Assembly (NCBI GenBank): GCA_037892935.1 | Contig: JAYXKI010000014.1 | Span: 1,034,001 to 1,098,000, forward strand | Source of the DNA: Phlebopus portentosus | Lineage: Eukaryota > Basidiomycota > Agaricomycetes > Boletales > Boletinellaceae | DNA: 64,000 nt | Direction of reading: 5' to 3' | Shown: in pieces, positions 22,324 through 33,247 of the stretch | Layout: each line of letters opens with the position of its first letter | How positions within the stretch are numbered: the stretch's first letter is position 1 | Made by a program: the position numbers and the translations under genes | Notes under the pieces: model-generated | Seen by the model: the letters and a program-made list of their open reading frames with translations, nothing else | Databases searched by the model: none | Told to the model about the DNA's origin: nothing

Positions 22324-23614
22324 TCAATGCTCATGTGCAGTAAAGAGAGCAATCAACAAGGGGATGAACATCCCCAGTAGAATCAAGCCTATTCGCAGCC
22401 TTTCATCCATTTCGGTGGACGATGATGTTGATGATCGTGACGATTCTGGCTTGGAAACGGGCGCTAGGACAGTGGCGACGTATAAGAATGTGCCTCCCTA
22501 CGGAATGGAAATCATGTCAGACGAAAAATCTTTTCAAGTGTTCGTTCATGATAGAGACTGCAGAACGCACGGATAAGAGTAAAGCGATCCCCGTCCACTC
22601 TCCTTCGATATCGCCTCCGAGTATGTTCAGGATCGCAAAGACGACTAGAGCGCCGATAGGCGTCGCAGCGCTGAACGCAGCGAGGTGTTTTCGGCATTCG
22701 GAAGGAGTCAGGGAGGATAGCAGAGACATCGAAAGCGCCAGCGCGGTCGGAGCTAAAGAAATTGTAATAAGCACACGGTTTTTAGGGGAAAGGAAATAAA
22801 ATAAAGCATACCTTTATGTATGATGATAGCCAAGAACACGACCAGCGAAAGCTGCGTATTCTGAGTAGCCTCACTGTCGCCATCTCCTCTCCTTGGAAGC
22901 GCAGACGCACCGAGCGCAAGCCCATCCGCCAAACTATGTATCACCAAACCCAGAGTCATCGAGAATGCGCGCTTTTTGTCTGGCGCTTCCGCTGAACCAT
23001 TGCCCTCCCGGACTCCCCCTCCACCTAGCCTCTCTAAGATAGGCTGCTCGGTACTATCCCGGCCATTCGAGTGTATGCCTTCAGCATCTTCCAATTCCGC
23101 CAACGAGATATCGAACTCTGCGTTAGGCGAGACTCGGCCGTCGGCCGTCCGACCCGGCACGGCGAGAGAAGCGGATGTCGGGAGCGGGGAATGCTTGAAC
23201 TCGTCTCCATGGTCGTGCGAGTGTCCTGAGATGAGTTGCTCTACGATGAGCATGAATGCGAAGCCTAGGATCAGGGATAGAGCGATTTTGCGAGATGGTT
23301 CGGATACGTTTGAGGATACGAGCGTCTCGACACCTCTACACGCAAGATGTTCGATATTTTGAGTAAAATGAAATAGATGACTTGTGCACGTACTCGGGGA
23401 TGATGATACCCAAAGCAGCACCCAACAGCAACCCCGTCCCAACTGTCGACAAATACTGGATATGCGTTCCTATTCAACCTCAGAACTTTACATCACCACC
23501 GCCACGAATGGATCACGTACGAGAGAACGTAAAGAACAGCGGTAACATGCCAATGCCAAAGGCTGCGATGCCAAGAGCGGCGGACATGAGTAGGATGGTT
23601 AATGTTCCAGACAT
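22324..23614 (-). CDS. ZIP-family zinc transporter (SLC39A9/ZIP9-like)
   Basis: First exon MSGTLTILLMSAALGIAAF then GIGMLPLFFTFS (TM1). Next come LSTVGTGLLLGAALGIIIPE (TM2) and SRKIALSLILGFAFMLIVEQ (TM3) with the His-rich loop ISGHSHDHGDEF. TM4 is MTLGLVIHSLADGLALGAS, with the HSxADG metal-binding signature. TM5 is LSLVVFLAIIIHKAPTALAL, with the matching HK-P. The last helices are LAAFSAATPIGALVVFAILN, GGTFLYVATVLAPV and RIGLILLGMFIPLLIALFTA, ending HEH. The full set of about eight helices and both intramembrane His sites are present. The protein is expected to move zinc into the cytosol from the secretory pathway or outside. The long cytosolic loop between TM3 and TM4 (residues about 100-190) is acidic and Ser-rich. 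Confidence 0.9.
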
Positions 23615-23793
23615 CTGTTCCGTTGGGTAGTCTTAAGTGAGAGGAGCAGGGAAGGACATCAGAATTGAACTTGAACTCCAGACGCGTCTTGTCCGAGTGA
23701 CGATCACAAACTGCGGAATCATTTTCGAATATAATTTCTCGAATATTGCAAGAAATAGCACAAGAAATAAGAGTCTTGTATGCACAATATTGT

Positions 23794-25139
23794 TCAATTC
23801 TCAGTAGCTGCAGGTGCCAGGCCATGTCCGTGTAGATGTCCGTTATGCTGTGTAACAATGACCCCACTCAACCTCTTGCTAGTACTCTTCGCAACTCTAT
23901 CCTCCAAGCCCAGCCCAGGCCTCGGAGTCTCCCCCTTCAACCACTTCTCCCGTCTCTCCTTCCTCCCTTCCATCCACGGACCAACATTACTAAACTGACA
24001 CCCGCCCGCTTCTTTGCACGTACAGCTGCCTCCGAGCGATTCGGGCAAGTTCGCCGCATCGACGTGCTTGAGGAGGAAGGGCGTGTAGTCAGAGCTGAAT
24101 ATTCGCACTTTGTCTTGAGTCTCTTTGGCGAGCATTGGTTTGACGGCTGCCCAGATGGCGGTGAATGTGTAGGGGGCGTTGATTACAACCAGTAGACCCA
24201 TGCTTTGAAAAGAACGATTTAAATCAATTTCTAAGGTACTGAGATAGAAAAAGACTTACGTCTCTGGGAAGTAATCCTGAGAAATCTGGAAAGAGTCTCG
24301 GACTAGATCCTTCATCTGCCAAAACTTGCCCAGTCTAAATATCAGCAAGAGTTAGTACCAAAATATTGGCCTTGGATCAATCACTAGTCACCCAAAGTCT
24401 TTCAAATCGACAATGACGAGAATATCATCTACAACGCGTCCAGCAGCATACGAACATCCCGCCAGGATTTCTCGCATAGCTCCTTCTGCCGTAACGACAA
24501 TCGTCTCCCAGAATCTATCAGGAGTCATTACTTTGTACAGAGCTGCGACGTCGATGGCTCCTAGAGACTGGACGTTGATCGGACGACCTTTCTGTTGAAA
24601 GCCATAAGTATGGTGGCACTAATGGAGAGGTGCTGCGTACTTTATCTGTCTTCAAAGAATGTATTTAATCTCATAGTCTATATAGACGAGGAATATGAGA
24701 CGTACCTTGTGATACCAGATAGGCCAATGCTTGAAGACTTCTTGTCTTTCAGGATACTAACGAGGAATTCATGACAAGCTACCACCCCACAAACTCGGGA
24801 AGACTTACATCGTACGGATCCAGCTTCCTGTACAGCTCGTCAATCCCTACACCTTGTACAGTTCGCCGCCATTCAAGACAGTTCTTGATCATTTGTTTTG
24901 AGTTCTTGAGGTTATATCTACGCGCACGAAGGAAGCGCCTTTGCCACCAAAACTCATGAGTATGTTTGAGCCTGCTCTCAACAAGGAACTCACAAAAGAA
25001 CCCAATCATACTGCGTACCAAGCGAGTCGCCTTGCTCCGTAATGACTCCCTCATCTAGTAGTTCTCGTCTGAAAGTGTGTAGAGTAGTTTCTTGCTGCTC
25101 CGTGAGTTCAGAATGTGTACGACTGAGTTGTTCAGACAT
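23794..25139 (-). CDS. SEC14-like phosphatidylinositol/phosphatidylcholine transfer protein (CRAL-TRIO)
   Basis: Starts MSEQLSRTHSELTEQQETTL. The CRAL-TRIO N domain has YDWVLLRFLRARRYNLKNSK and KNCLEWRRTVQGVGIDELYR. The lipid-binding lobe has VFKHWPIWYHK, GRPINVQSLGAIDVAALYKV, RVVDDILVIVDLKDFG, WQMKDLVRDSFQISQDYFPE, LLVVINAPYTFTAIWAAVKP, DKVRIFSSDYTPFLLKHVDA and ANLPESLGGSCTCKEAGGCQ. These are the hallmarks of fungal Sec14 (FLRAR, DxxG, the gating-helix region and LPxxLGG). Family role: PI/PC exchange coupling lipid metabolism to Golgi and endosome traffic. A second, more distant SEC14-like gene lies at 56.2-57.6 kb. Confidence 0.9.
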
Positions 25140-25391
25140 CTATGCTTTACCGACTCTTGGAAGGCGAGGTCAGAGAGAGGATGTTTGAGAAGGAAGAGCA
25201 GGGGAGCGTGTTCGTTGCCAGCCCGTCGAGGGCGTGGCAGATCATCATGGTGCTGGTGATGACTTCTCACAGCGACGAAGCGGTGCGCGTGCCAGAGGAT
25301 TCACGCTGATCGTCTTTCTCACGTCACGAACGAAAACAAGATTATAGACATTATTTCTACCATACAGGAGCAATCAAAGGAGGGCGAGTCG
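25140..25391. other. Short intergenic, SEC14-like promoter
   Basis: The 252 bases between the SEC14-like ATG and the Cet1-like stop. GC-balanced with no other feature. An upstream in-frame-looking stretch without family similarity is treated as leader. Confidence 0.45.
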
Positions 25392-26596
25392 CTATTGAGC
25401 TGGTCTCGTGTTCCGCACAAGAATGCGCACATTATTGACAAATGCCCGGACAAGCTCGTCGAACGCGTCCCGCTCGTGAGGGCCTACGTTTGGGTCTCCG
25501 CGGACTGCTGCAGTCGACATCAGAACGGATGGACGCGCAAATTCGACTTCTAGTTCATGCATGATTTGCTGCTCGCAGGCGTGAATTACGACTACTCATC
25601 AACGATCAAGATACCTGGCTAACGTACTTGTGAACCTGGACCTGACGACTGAGTGACCTGCGTCAGGTCAATCAAGAACTCCTCGTGAGAGTAGGACATG
25701 CGGTCCTTTCTCCGCGTAAACGTAGCATTACCCAACGGATGAGCGACTGTATACGAAAATTCTCCCGAGTTAAAACCAAAGCGTTATCATCAACCGGGTT
25801 GACACCTTACCGGGAACCTCATAGTTCACGCTCACCCGCCAGTCAGCGTTGTTCTTCGGACTGAAGATGTCCAGACTCCCCAGCCGGATCTTCTTCATGC
25901 ATTCCTTCACTTCGCCCGTCTTCTCGTCCCGGGTGACGCGGATCTTATCTGACCCGTCTGCGGGATGGAACGAGTCGATGAGATACGAATGTTGGTAGCG
26001 AATTGGTGAAGTCGGATGCTCCGGCTGGCGGGAAGCAGCTTCGAGAGAGTTTAACTGCGTGTTGAAGTGCTTGTGCTGTATCTGTAGCGTCTTTCATTCA
26101 GCACGGGTGAAAGAAGCTAGCAATAGTCGCGACGCACGGCCGTCATGTTAGACTCAAATCTATGGTCATCGCTTGCAATGACTGGAGTTCACATTGAGAC
26201 TTGCCGGAGTGCAAAGAAGAGAGGATAACACGCACTAGTTTCCGAACGCACCGGAAAGGCGACGCGCACGTCCGCATCGCGATACTTGAGCACGCCCAAC
26301 TTCGCCTCCACCTCGATCTGTCCTTCTAAATCCGGAGGTCGTGTGGCGATTCTATTATGAATAAAGTCTGCAATCTCCTTGATGAACTCATCGAGAGGCT
26401 CGACACCGAGGATTGAGAGTGACAAAGGCTTGAGAGGCGCCGGCATGCCGTTGGACGTGGTCGGTCGAGAAGAGGAAGGCGAATAGCGCGCTTTCTTTGA
26501 TACGTTGTTGCTATCTGGAGTCGGTGACCCCGGCCTTCGGCGGCTGTATGAAAGATCTTGAGTGCTTGAGCCACCGACAGCGTTGCCGTTTTGCAT
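25392..26596 (-). CDS. CET1: mRNA capping enzyme RNA 5'-triphosphatase (Cet1-like)
   Basis: The triphosphate-tunnel fold is recognisable. Motif A is GQIEVEAKLGVLKYRD (the paired metal-binding Glu residues), preceded by FIKEIADFIHNRIATRPPDL. Next come FNTQLNSLEAASRQP, YQHSYLIDSFHP, DKIRVTRDEKTGEVKECMKK, IRLGSLDIFSPKNNADWRVS and VNYEVP, then FTRRKDRMSYSHEEFLIDLT and HELEVEFARPSVLM (second metal motif ELEVE). The metal-dependent RNA triphosphatase removes the gamma-phosphate from nascent Pol II transcripts, the first step of capping. The ATG at 26596 (MQNGNAVGGSS) is preferred. An in-frame ATG further upstream would add 43 residues without similarity and overlap the divergent BUD22 start. Confidence 0.9.
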
Positions 26597-26708
26597 CTTG
26601 CAAGATGAGGTGTGGAAGGCGCAACTCAGGGTCAGACACAGACGCGTCTTCGTTTCCTTTCTTGGGTTCCTCTTACTTGGTTGTTGGCTTTCATCCACCA
26701 CAATACTT
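26597..26708. promoter_or_regulatory. Shared bidirectional promoter of Cet1-like and BUD22-like genes
   Basis: Only 112 bases separate the two divergent start codons, so both core promoters must lie here or in the leaders. No TATA box is seen, as expected for housekeeping genes. Confidence 0.65.
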
Positions 26709-28588
26709 ATGGAGAACACTCTCAATCATGGTGTGAAGAGGAAACGCGAGCCTCGTTCAAATACGGTGCGAGGTAATCCAGAATCATCATTTCTTTTAAT
26801 GCTTATAGGTTGTCTGCAGGAAGACATTAATATTGCGTCAAAGCTACGCGGTAAACTCGTTAGTAACTCATCAGCAGCACTTATGTCGTTTAAGCCTGAC
26901 AAGTTGTTATTGTAAGTGTAGCATCATGGATTGAAGGAAGTGAAAAAGGCAACCAAGAAGGCCAAAGCATTCGAGACGCAAAGAATCGTGAAGAAACTGA
27001 AGGACGCTCGGTAAACCCAATTCACTGCAATTTTCCATCTAAAATTAGTGGTTCTAATTCATACGGCTCAGAAAAAGTGGAGATGAAAGTAATATCAAGC
27101 ATCTTGAAGTGCAGCTTGAATCCCTCAAGGTAATGCCCCCGTTATGACATCCCGCTTTGAACAACGCCAGTTTGACCTTGCACCGCAGCATATAGACCTC
27201 GATGACATAGCGGTCAGATCTCTGCGCTCTAAGATTAAGAAGGATCCATTTTTCTCGAAGAACGCCGACTGCCAGGAGGCGGTCTCATCTGAGTTGTCAC
27301 TTTCACCGAACCAGTCAACCCCCACTTCCTCCGAACGAGCGCTAGTGGAGAGCCGCATGCTGAGCTCAAAGATCCTCTCGTCAGAGGTTGTAGACGTCAT
27401 TAATTCACTCAAACTTATGTTAGGGGTTGGAAGGCAAGAGATGCCGCCGTTGGGCGATCACAACGACTCGGATGCCGGTGACTTACAGGAGAGTGAAGAA
27501 GAACGCAGGACAACACCGAAGGGAATGAAGGCTGCGCGGTCCGCACGAAGGATTCAATCCGAGTGGAGCTTGAGTGAGGGCGATGCGAATGAAGACGATG
27601 AAGAAAGCAACGACGAAGCGGCGTGGACTGGCTTCGGCGCCATTCACAATGACTCTGGACAAAGCGACACCGCCAGAAGCTGGGAATCGGGTAGTCTCCA
27701 TTCTCAAAACGAGGAGCAGCAGCCGTCTGTATCTGACAGTTCTCATTCTCCTTCACCACCTCGACCGTCATTAGTTAAGAAAGCGCGGCCGACTGCTGCT
27801 ATTCCGAAGCCAAAGGCTGGCAAAGCAGGAGAATCTGCATTCTTACCGTCTCTGTCCGTGGGCTTCATTAGCGGTTCCGACTCAGAATGGAGCGAATCCG
27901 AGGCGAAAATCGCGGACATGCCCATGAAGAAGAACAGAAGAGGGCAAAGAGCGCGGAAAGCGTATGTACTCAAACTCTTCCTTACTTCACCTTTCTTTTG
28001 CATCTTCCCCTTTCCGAGAGTCTCTTTATCAGTCTATCGGTGACACGGTCTCAACCGAAATGAAATCTTTACTGACGTTCGTTCGTATGACATTTTAATC
28101 TTTGTAGGATCTGGGAGAAGAAGTACGGAAGGAACGCCAATCATCTGAAGAAGTTGCGCGAAAACGACGTCAGAGATGCGAGGGTGCGGACGGCGCGTGG
28201 TGAACGCGGCGGACGAGGGCGAGGTACAACTACGGGGACAGCCGCTTCTCGGGGTAGCCATGGTGGTGGTATCCTCAGAGATCGTGGTCGACCAGCAGCT
28301 GCTATGGAAGCAGAATCCGCAGCACCAGCAGGCTCCCCTCATCCCAAGTCAATCCGAGCTGATCGCGGGCGCAATCAAAACGACCTACATTTGAAACACC
28401 ACGGTAGCCAAACTCGAGGAGGCGCTGAAGATGGCAAGCCATCCTCGAACGTGCGTCTTCGTAACAACGACCGAGACGATGACAGGCTCAAGCCTCTGCA
28501 CCCTTCTTGGGAGGCGAAGCGGAGGCTGAAGGAGAAGGAGAGCCCTGCAATTGTGCCCTCCGTGGGGACGAAGATAAAGTTTACTTGA
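26709..28588 (+). CDS. BUD22: BUD22-like ribosome biogenesis protein
   Basis: Six exons: 26709-26765, 26820-26858, 26924-27010, 27072-27129, 27171-27961, 28108-28588. The N-terminus (KRKREPRSNTEDINIASKL, LHHGLKEVKKATKKAKAFET, QRIVKKLKDARKSGD) is the BUD22 signature. FDLAPQHIDLDDIAVRSLRS and KIKKDPFFSK follow. A long Ser/Glu/Asp-rich middle leads to GFISGSDSEWSESEAK and the C-terminal block RGQRARKAIWEKKYGRNANH, LKKLREN, HPSWEAKRRLKEKES, VGTKIKFT. The conserved C-terminal HPSWEAK/KIKF is typical. BUD22/SRFBP1 acts in the nucleolus in 18S rRNA processing and small-subunit assembly. The gene is head-to-head with Cet1; the ATGs are only 112 bp apart. Confidence 0.9.
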
Positions 28589-28610
28589 CTCCTGTACCCT
28601 CCGTATGCGA

Positions 28611-28642
28611 CGCATCATCATCATCATCATCATCATCATCAT
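28611..28642 (+). repeat. (ATC)n microsatellite
   Basis: About ten tandem ATC units just after the BUD22 stop codon, probably in its 3' UTR. Confidence 0.9.
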
Positions 28643-29178
28643 TCGCATGCCTTGCAAAGGAGGTTTTACTCCGTATCTTTGAACCTCATGAGGGCACCTG
28701 AGAGCACCTGAAGGACGGGGCAGGGACGTCTCTGGCTTCATCTACACGCGTTCGATCATAATGTAACAGTTCTTGCTCTCATGATAAGTGAATGTATACG
28801 AATACTCGATGTCGTGCCCCAGCAAACTTGATAGACGCCTAATCGGAATCCGGATGCAAATTTCCAAATTTTAGATCTCAAGCTTGAGATTTTCCGGAAG
28901 ACACGAAGCGCGGGGAAAAATCCGCAGCATATAGAGTTTGGGATCCGGATCAGGCATCTGACTAACAGCATTCCAGGAGTCCTGTTACCCTACTGATTGG
29001 TGATTTCTACATAGCAACATATCAACCAGAACATACAAGTATGAACGGCAAAAACAAAAGCAGATGATGCAATGACCAGCATGGTATAAACGAGATGTGC
29101 TACTGGTTAACCTGGTAACCAAGAAAAAAAAGTCGCTCAAACAGATATAACCCAAAAAACCACGATTATAACGAATGA
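28643..29178. other. Intergenic between convergent genes
   Basis: 3' flanks of BUD22 and the zf-HIT-like gene. AT-rich, with no ORF or structured element recognised. Confidence 0.5.
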
Positions 29179-30569
29179 TCAAGCAGCGACTCTCAGCGGA
29201 CTAGCGCCAACGGGAATCTTCCCGTTACTTTTTCCATTACATAAATGTCGCGCTGAGCCTGCTGGCGCGTCAGATACACGGCACTCCCGCGAACACCTAA
29301 AAAATAGGAACGATTAGAAAGGACTCTTAGGTATAGCATCGAGAAAGAACGAACCAGGTGGCGCAGCAGCGCGGGCAGCGAGGATAATCGGTCCCGAGTT
29401 TTCCGCAGACGACACAAACGCATTTTGCACGAAGGCGGGACGCGCTCTCCGCAGCTGCGAGAGTGGGATCGAGCGTCAAGGGTCTCTCCTTGGGCTGTAT
29501 GGAGGAATGTCCGCGCGGAGGAGGGGACCGAGATACGGCCTTACCCTTATTCTTCATCGGTGGCCGGAGAAACGCCCGAGGAACGGAAGAACCTGATGAG
29601 GAGGCTGAACTTTGTCCCGCCTCTGCCAAGCGTAGATTGGACACTGCGCGGGGTTGTGGTGCCGACGGGCCGGCGTATGAGTTGGCACGGTCGTGCCCCG
29701 GTTTTCTCAGCTTTGAATGCGTCTCTGCCTTCGGAACGGTTACCGAACGAATCGAAGCATAACGGGTTCGCGGGTCTGAATAGCACCGAGTTTCAGTGTC
29801 AGATGGTTTTGGTGGGGAAGGACTGCGACTGATAGAAGGCACATTATCGTGACGTGACGCAGAGCGCTGACGAGGCCAGAACGTCTCTTCTTCTTCCTCG
29901 ATATCTGAAATGGAAGCCCAAGGCACAGGGAACGAACGCAGTGAAGATGCACGCTCGCGTTTTGAGGGTCTTTGTTTCTGCGGTGTTGTGTCGGTGAATT
30001 TTGAAGGCATGCACGGAGAACCGATTCTGGCGACCAAGGACCGAAGATGGCCCTCGGCTGAGCTCGTGAGACTGAATGCCCCGAGCGGGGAGTGCTCTTC
30101 CGGAGCGCTAGGAGCTGCAGGGATTGGGGTCGCTTTTGCAGATCCTAGTGATAGCTTGATGGGTCTCTGCGTCGGTGATAGCGGTGACTTGGAGAATGAA
30201 AGGCTGCAGATTCGATGTCTGTCGAGCGAGGACAAACTAGAGTCAGAGCTAGTCAAGCCAGCCTTCGAAGATAAGGATTTCGGGAACTGAACAAGCTTGG
30301 GCGGGACGCCATCCAGAGGCGTGGTTACACCCGAAAGCGACGACGAAGAGGAGGAGGATGTCTGGCATTCGTACATCGTTGAGAAATACATGATGGGAGA
30401 AGCGTTCGGGGTGCAGCAAGTGAGCATCGGTAACAAACTCTGCAGGTTTTATAAAGCAATGAATACTCACCAGCGATGCCAACCTGGAAAGATCTGAGCG
30501 AGATCGGTAGCTTGCGTCGATGACGCGAAGGCCATCCGATAGCTCGCGTGAGCAAGAGTCTGGCGTCAT
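29179..30569 (-). CDS. Ser-rich disordered protein with C-terminal zf-HIT-like zinc finger
   Basis: Three exons in phase. Exon 1 begins MTPDSCSRELSDGLRVIDAS and ends LSRLASL; exon 2 begins SLLPMLTCCTPNASPIMYFS. About 330 residues are Ser/Pro-rich and low complexity ([24 protein letters not shown]). The last part of exon 2 plus exon 3 forms CVVCGKLGTDYPRCPRC, then CATWCSRECRVS and HLC. This C-x2-C...C-x2-C...C-x3-C...H-x-C pattern fits zf-HIT/MYND-like fingers, where TYxCPxC and YCSxxCxxxH are typical. HIT fingers occur in snoRNP assembly and chromatin-remodelling proteins. This protein is far larger than BCD1/HIT1, so its role is unknown. The splice into exon 3 (donor after ...CCACCTG) is chosen because it completes the finger. 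Confidence 0.65.
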
Positions 30570-33247
30570 GCGGGGTACTTGAGATAGGCAGGTTCCAGGG
30601 AGCTCACTGAGTAGTAGCGCGAGGGGGGTTTATGAGTGCACGTTCGTTGATCTGACGTAGGTGGTGGAGGGTCGGGGGTCATCCACCTTTTATCTGAATC
30701 GCAGCTTCCTCAGAAGAAACGGATTCAAAGTTGTATAGAGTGCAATAGGTGAGCAATTTGGTGTCACACGACACGCAATTCAGCGCGAAGCACACCGGTG
30801 GAAATGCCGGAACTCGAGTCTTCGCAGATGATGAATCTTGATCAAGAGCAGAAGATTCTACAAAACTATTTGTGGCAGAGCAGTTGTGGCAGAGTCTGTT
30901 AAGACTTCTTACACTGGCGTAGTGCTGGCGCAGTGCTGGCCGTCGTTGTCGTGGTCGCGGTTGAAGAAAGATAACGCAATTTCTTGGCGACCAGTTGTTT
31001 GTTTATGTTATTATATTATTTGCCGGGGTCGATCTCCGATTCCGAAGATACACAGCCACGACACAGCGCTCAGGGTCCATACAGTCTAGACCATCCCACG
31101 TGGATTTGTCCACTTCGGGAAAACTAAACCGGGCTGCTTTCTCTTCATCCACCTCGGTCAGTGAAGCACTTGAGTAACGAACCAATATTCGCCAGTGCAA
31201 CCAGAGCGAGTAGTCTCGCTAAGTATGAAAGCACTCTCGAAACTTCACAAAAAATCCGACGATTTGGTTTCGGAAGTATCATCACCCTCAAAGAATCCGC
31301 TTTTAGAATCTGTGGCTGAGCACGGGGCGCAGTAATTCCATCGCCTGCGCCGTGGGGTCGAAACTTAGTGGTCCGCTTACATTTAAAGGCCGACCTTGAA
31401 CTTTGTATCCAGTTCAATTGCTTTGCTGCATCCAAGCCTGGAGCGGTTTCCTCACGAAGTCTGGGCTCTGTTGGAACTGATGCACAATTTCTATCCGGTA
31501 TCTTGCAGAAAACTTGCTTCTTCTGTGAATTTGGTGTCGTGTGATCCTATAGTTTGGGGCCCCATTGGTTGGTGATCTTACGTCTAATGGGACGTCCGAC
31601 GAGTCCGCATCTTCGCTGGGGAATGCGGCTCATCCTTCCAATGCCGTACCTGCTAAAGTATATCCGCGCTTCGTGCATTGTGTACTTCGTTCTAGCGCTC
31701 TTCAGTATACGGGCAGCAAGTCGGATGGCTGTTGGCCGATGTCTTTTCTAAGACCCTCTCTGATCATCATTCATATCTGGCCGCGGTTATCTTTTTGCTT
31801 GTTGTTTTCCCCCGCATGCCTGAGTTTTGCCTTAGTATTTCATGGCATATGACGCTATGTTACTCAATATGACGACGACTCCCGTTCATCTCGGCATTGA
31901 CCGACAAGGTCAGGAGGGCCAGTACGACCTCCAAGATGTTGCGAATTCTCTGATCCAGTTCTGTTTACGTGCCTTTGAGTATGGTACTCTCACGCTCTCG
32001 GCTCACCTCTCCATATAGAATTCTTCTCATGCCCTATACGTGCATGAAAGACACTTACTGTAATGCGAGCTCAGCTTCTGTACTACACCTTTCAAATTCA
32101 CACCAGTACGTACTCAAAATCTCCTTTCCTGTTCGCTAATTCAATACAGGTAGCATAGACCGTTTCTCCGCTTTCCCTGATAGAGTTCAAAAATAGCACA
32201 CCCTACGTGCCGTGCATCAGGCTCAAATTACCATGGCTAAACACGCCGTATACAATGAAGCAACCGCAAGAAAAACTCGAACGTTCACCTAGGCACTTAC
32301 CTTCTTTGTCTGATTCCCCGCAGATAGTCTATCGTCCAACCATATCAAGGTTACTCTACAGCGGCTTATCTTCAATATGCTAATTTAGGCGGCCTCAGCA
32401 TTGTGGTCCAAGCCGCGGCCGCGTTAGGGGTGTCCGGATCGGATCATGTGCTTGCAACCGCGACTCCTCTAAATCGGGGTGATCGAAACATGCATCTGCG
32501 ACGACAGCAGCAAATATGACATCTCTCTCTCTCTCTTTCTAGACTCAAATCCTCGAGGCTCTTGTGCAGTAGAATCGTAAAGTTCTGACGCTTTCTCGGG
32601 TGACCTAGGAGCTCATGTATTCAGCATGTTTGGTGACAGAAAACGGATCAGATTGAGCCTCGTCATACAGTGCTCTACTGATTAAAAAGGCATCCTTTCA
32701 TGTTCTTGCGAATCTTGCCTGAGACGAAATGAATGGAGATACCCGACTTCGATGTTATTTCCGTATTTATCCTGTACTCATGTTCTCCCCATCAAGGAAA
32801 CTTCTTAGCATGAGAATTCTCTCTTCAAGGCCACGGTACCATGGCACTGGTATGTTTGATGTCCCAAAACAATATCCTGATTCTCGGCTGTCCATTTTTT
32901 GTGGCGCGACGATCTTGATTAGCATTCTACCTTTAACAAAGATCGCCGAATTGGAAATCGCTTGCCCACAGCATCAACTGTATTGCTTCAGATGAAGTTT
33001 TCCGTTGTGGTGGGATAAGGGAAGAAAGAAGTCATGCCAAAGACGAGGTTCACGGTTCTAAGCTCGGATCATCGAAGTCTTGACTATGTATACGCCAACA
33101 GTTCGCACGGTAATTCGTGACAATCTTGAGTACTTGTATGTATGTACAAGATCATCCACTTGAGCAACTGCAGCGTTATCGAACCGAACTCATGGATTTC
33201 CTGTCGCATTGCACGGCCCTGAGAAGGAAGATTTTTAGACGTTACGT
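30570..33247. other. Gene-poor region, 2.7 kb
   Basis: No recognisable gene. Short coding-like fragments on the plus strand do not join into a family I know: about 31565-31745 (SDESASSLGNAAHPSNAV), 31869-31983 (TPVHLGIDRQGQEGQYDLQD, then VANSLIQFCLRAF) and 32390-32470 (GGLSIVVQAAAALGVSGSD). They could be relics of one decayed gene or chance. A CT microsatellite lies at 32522-32541. The region is AT-richer than its flanks. Confidence 0.4.

Noticed and set aside
29425..30290. Plus-strand ORFs of 135 and 126 codons
   Set aside because: Antisense to the Ser-rich coding region of the HIT-finger protein.
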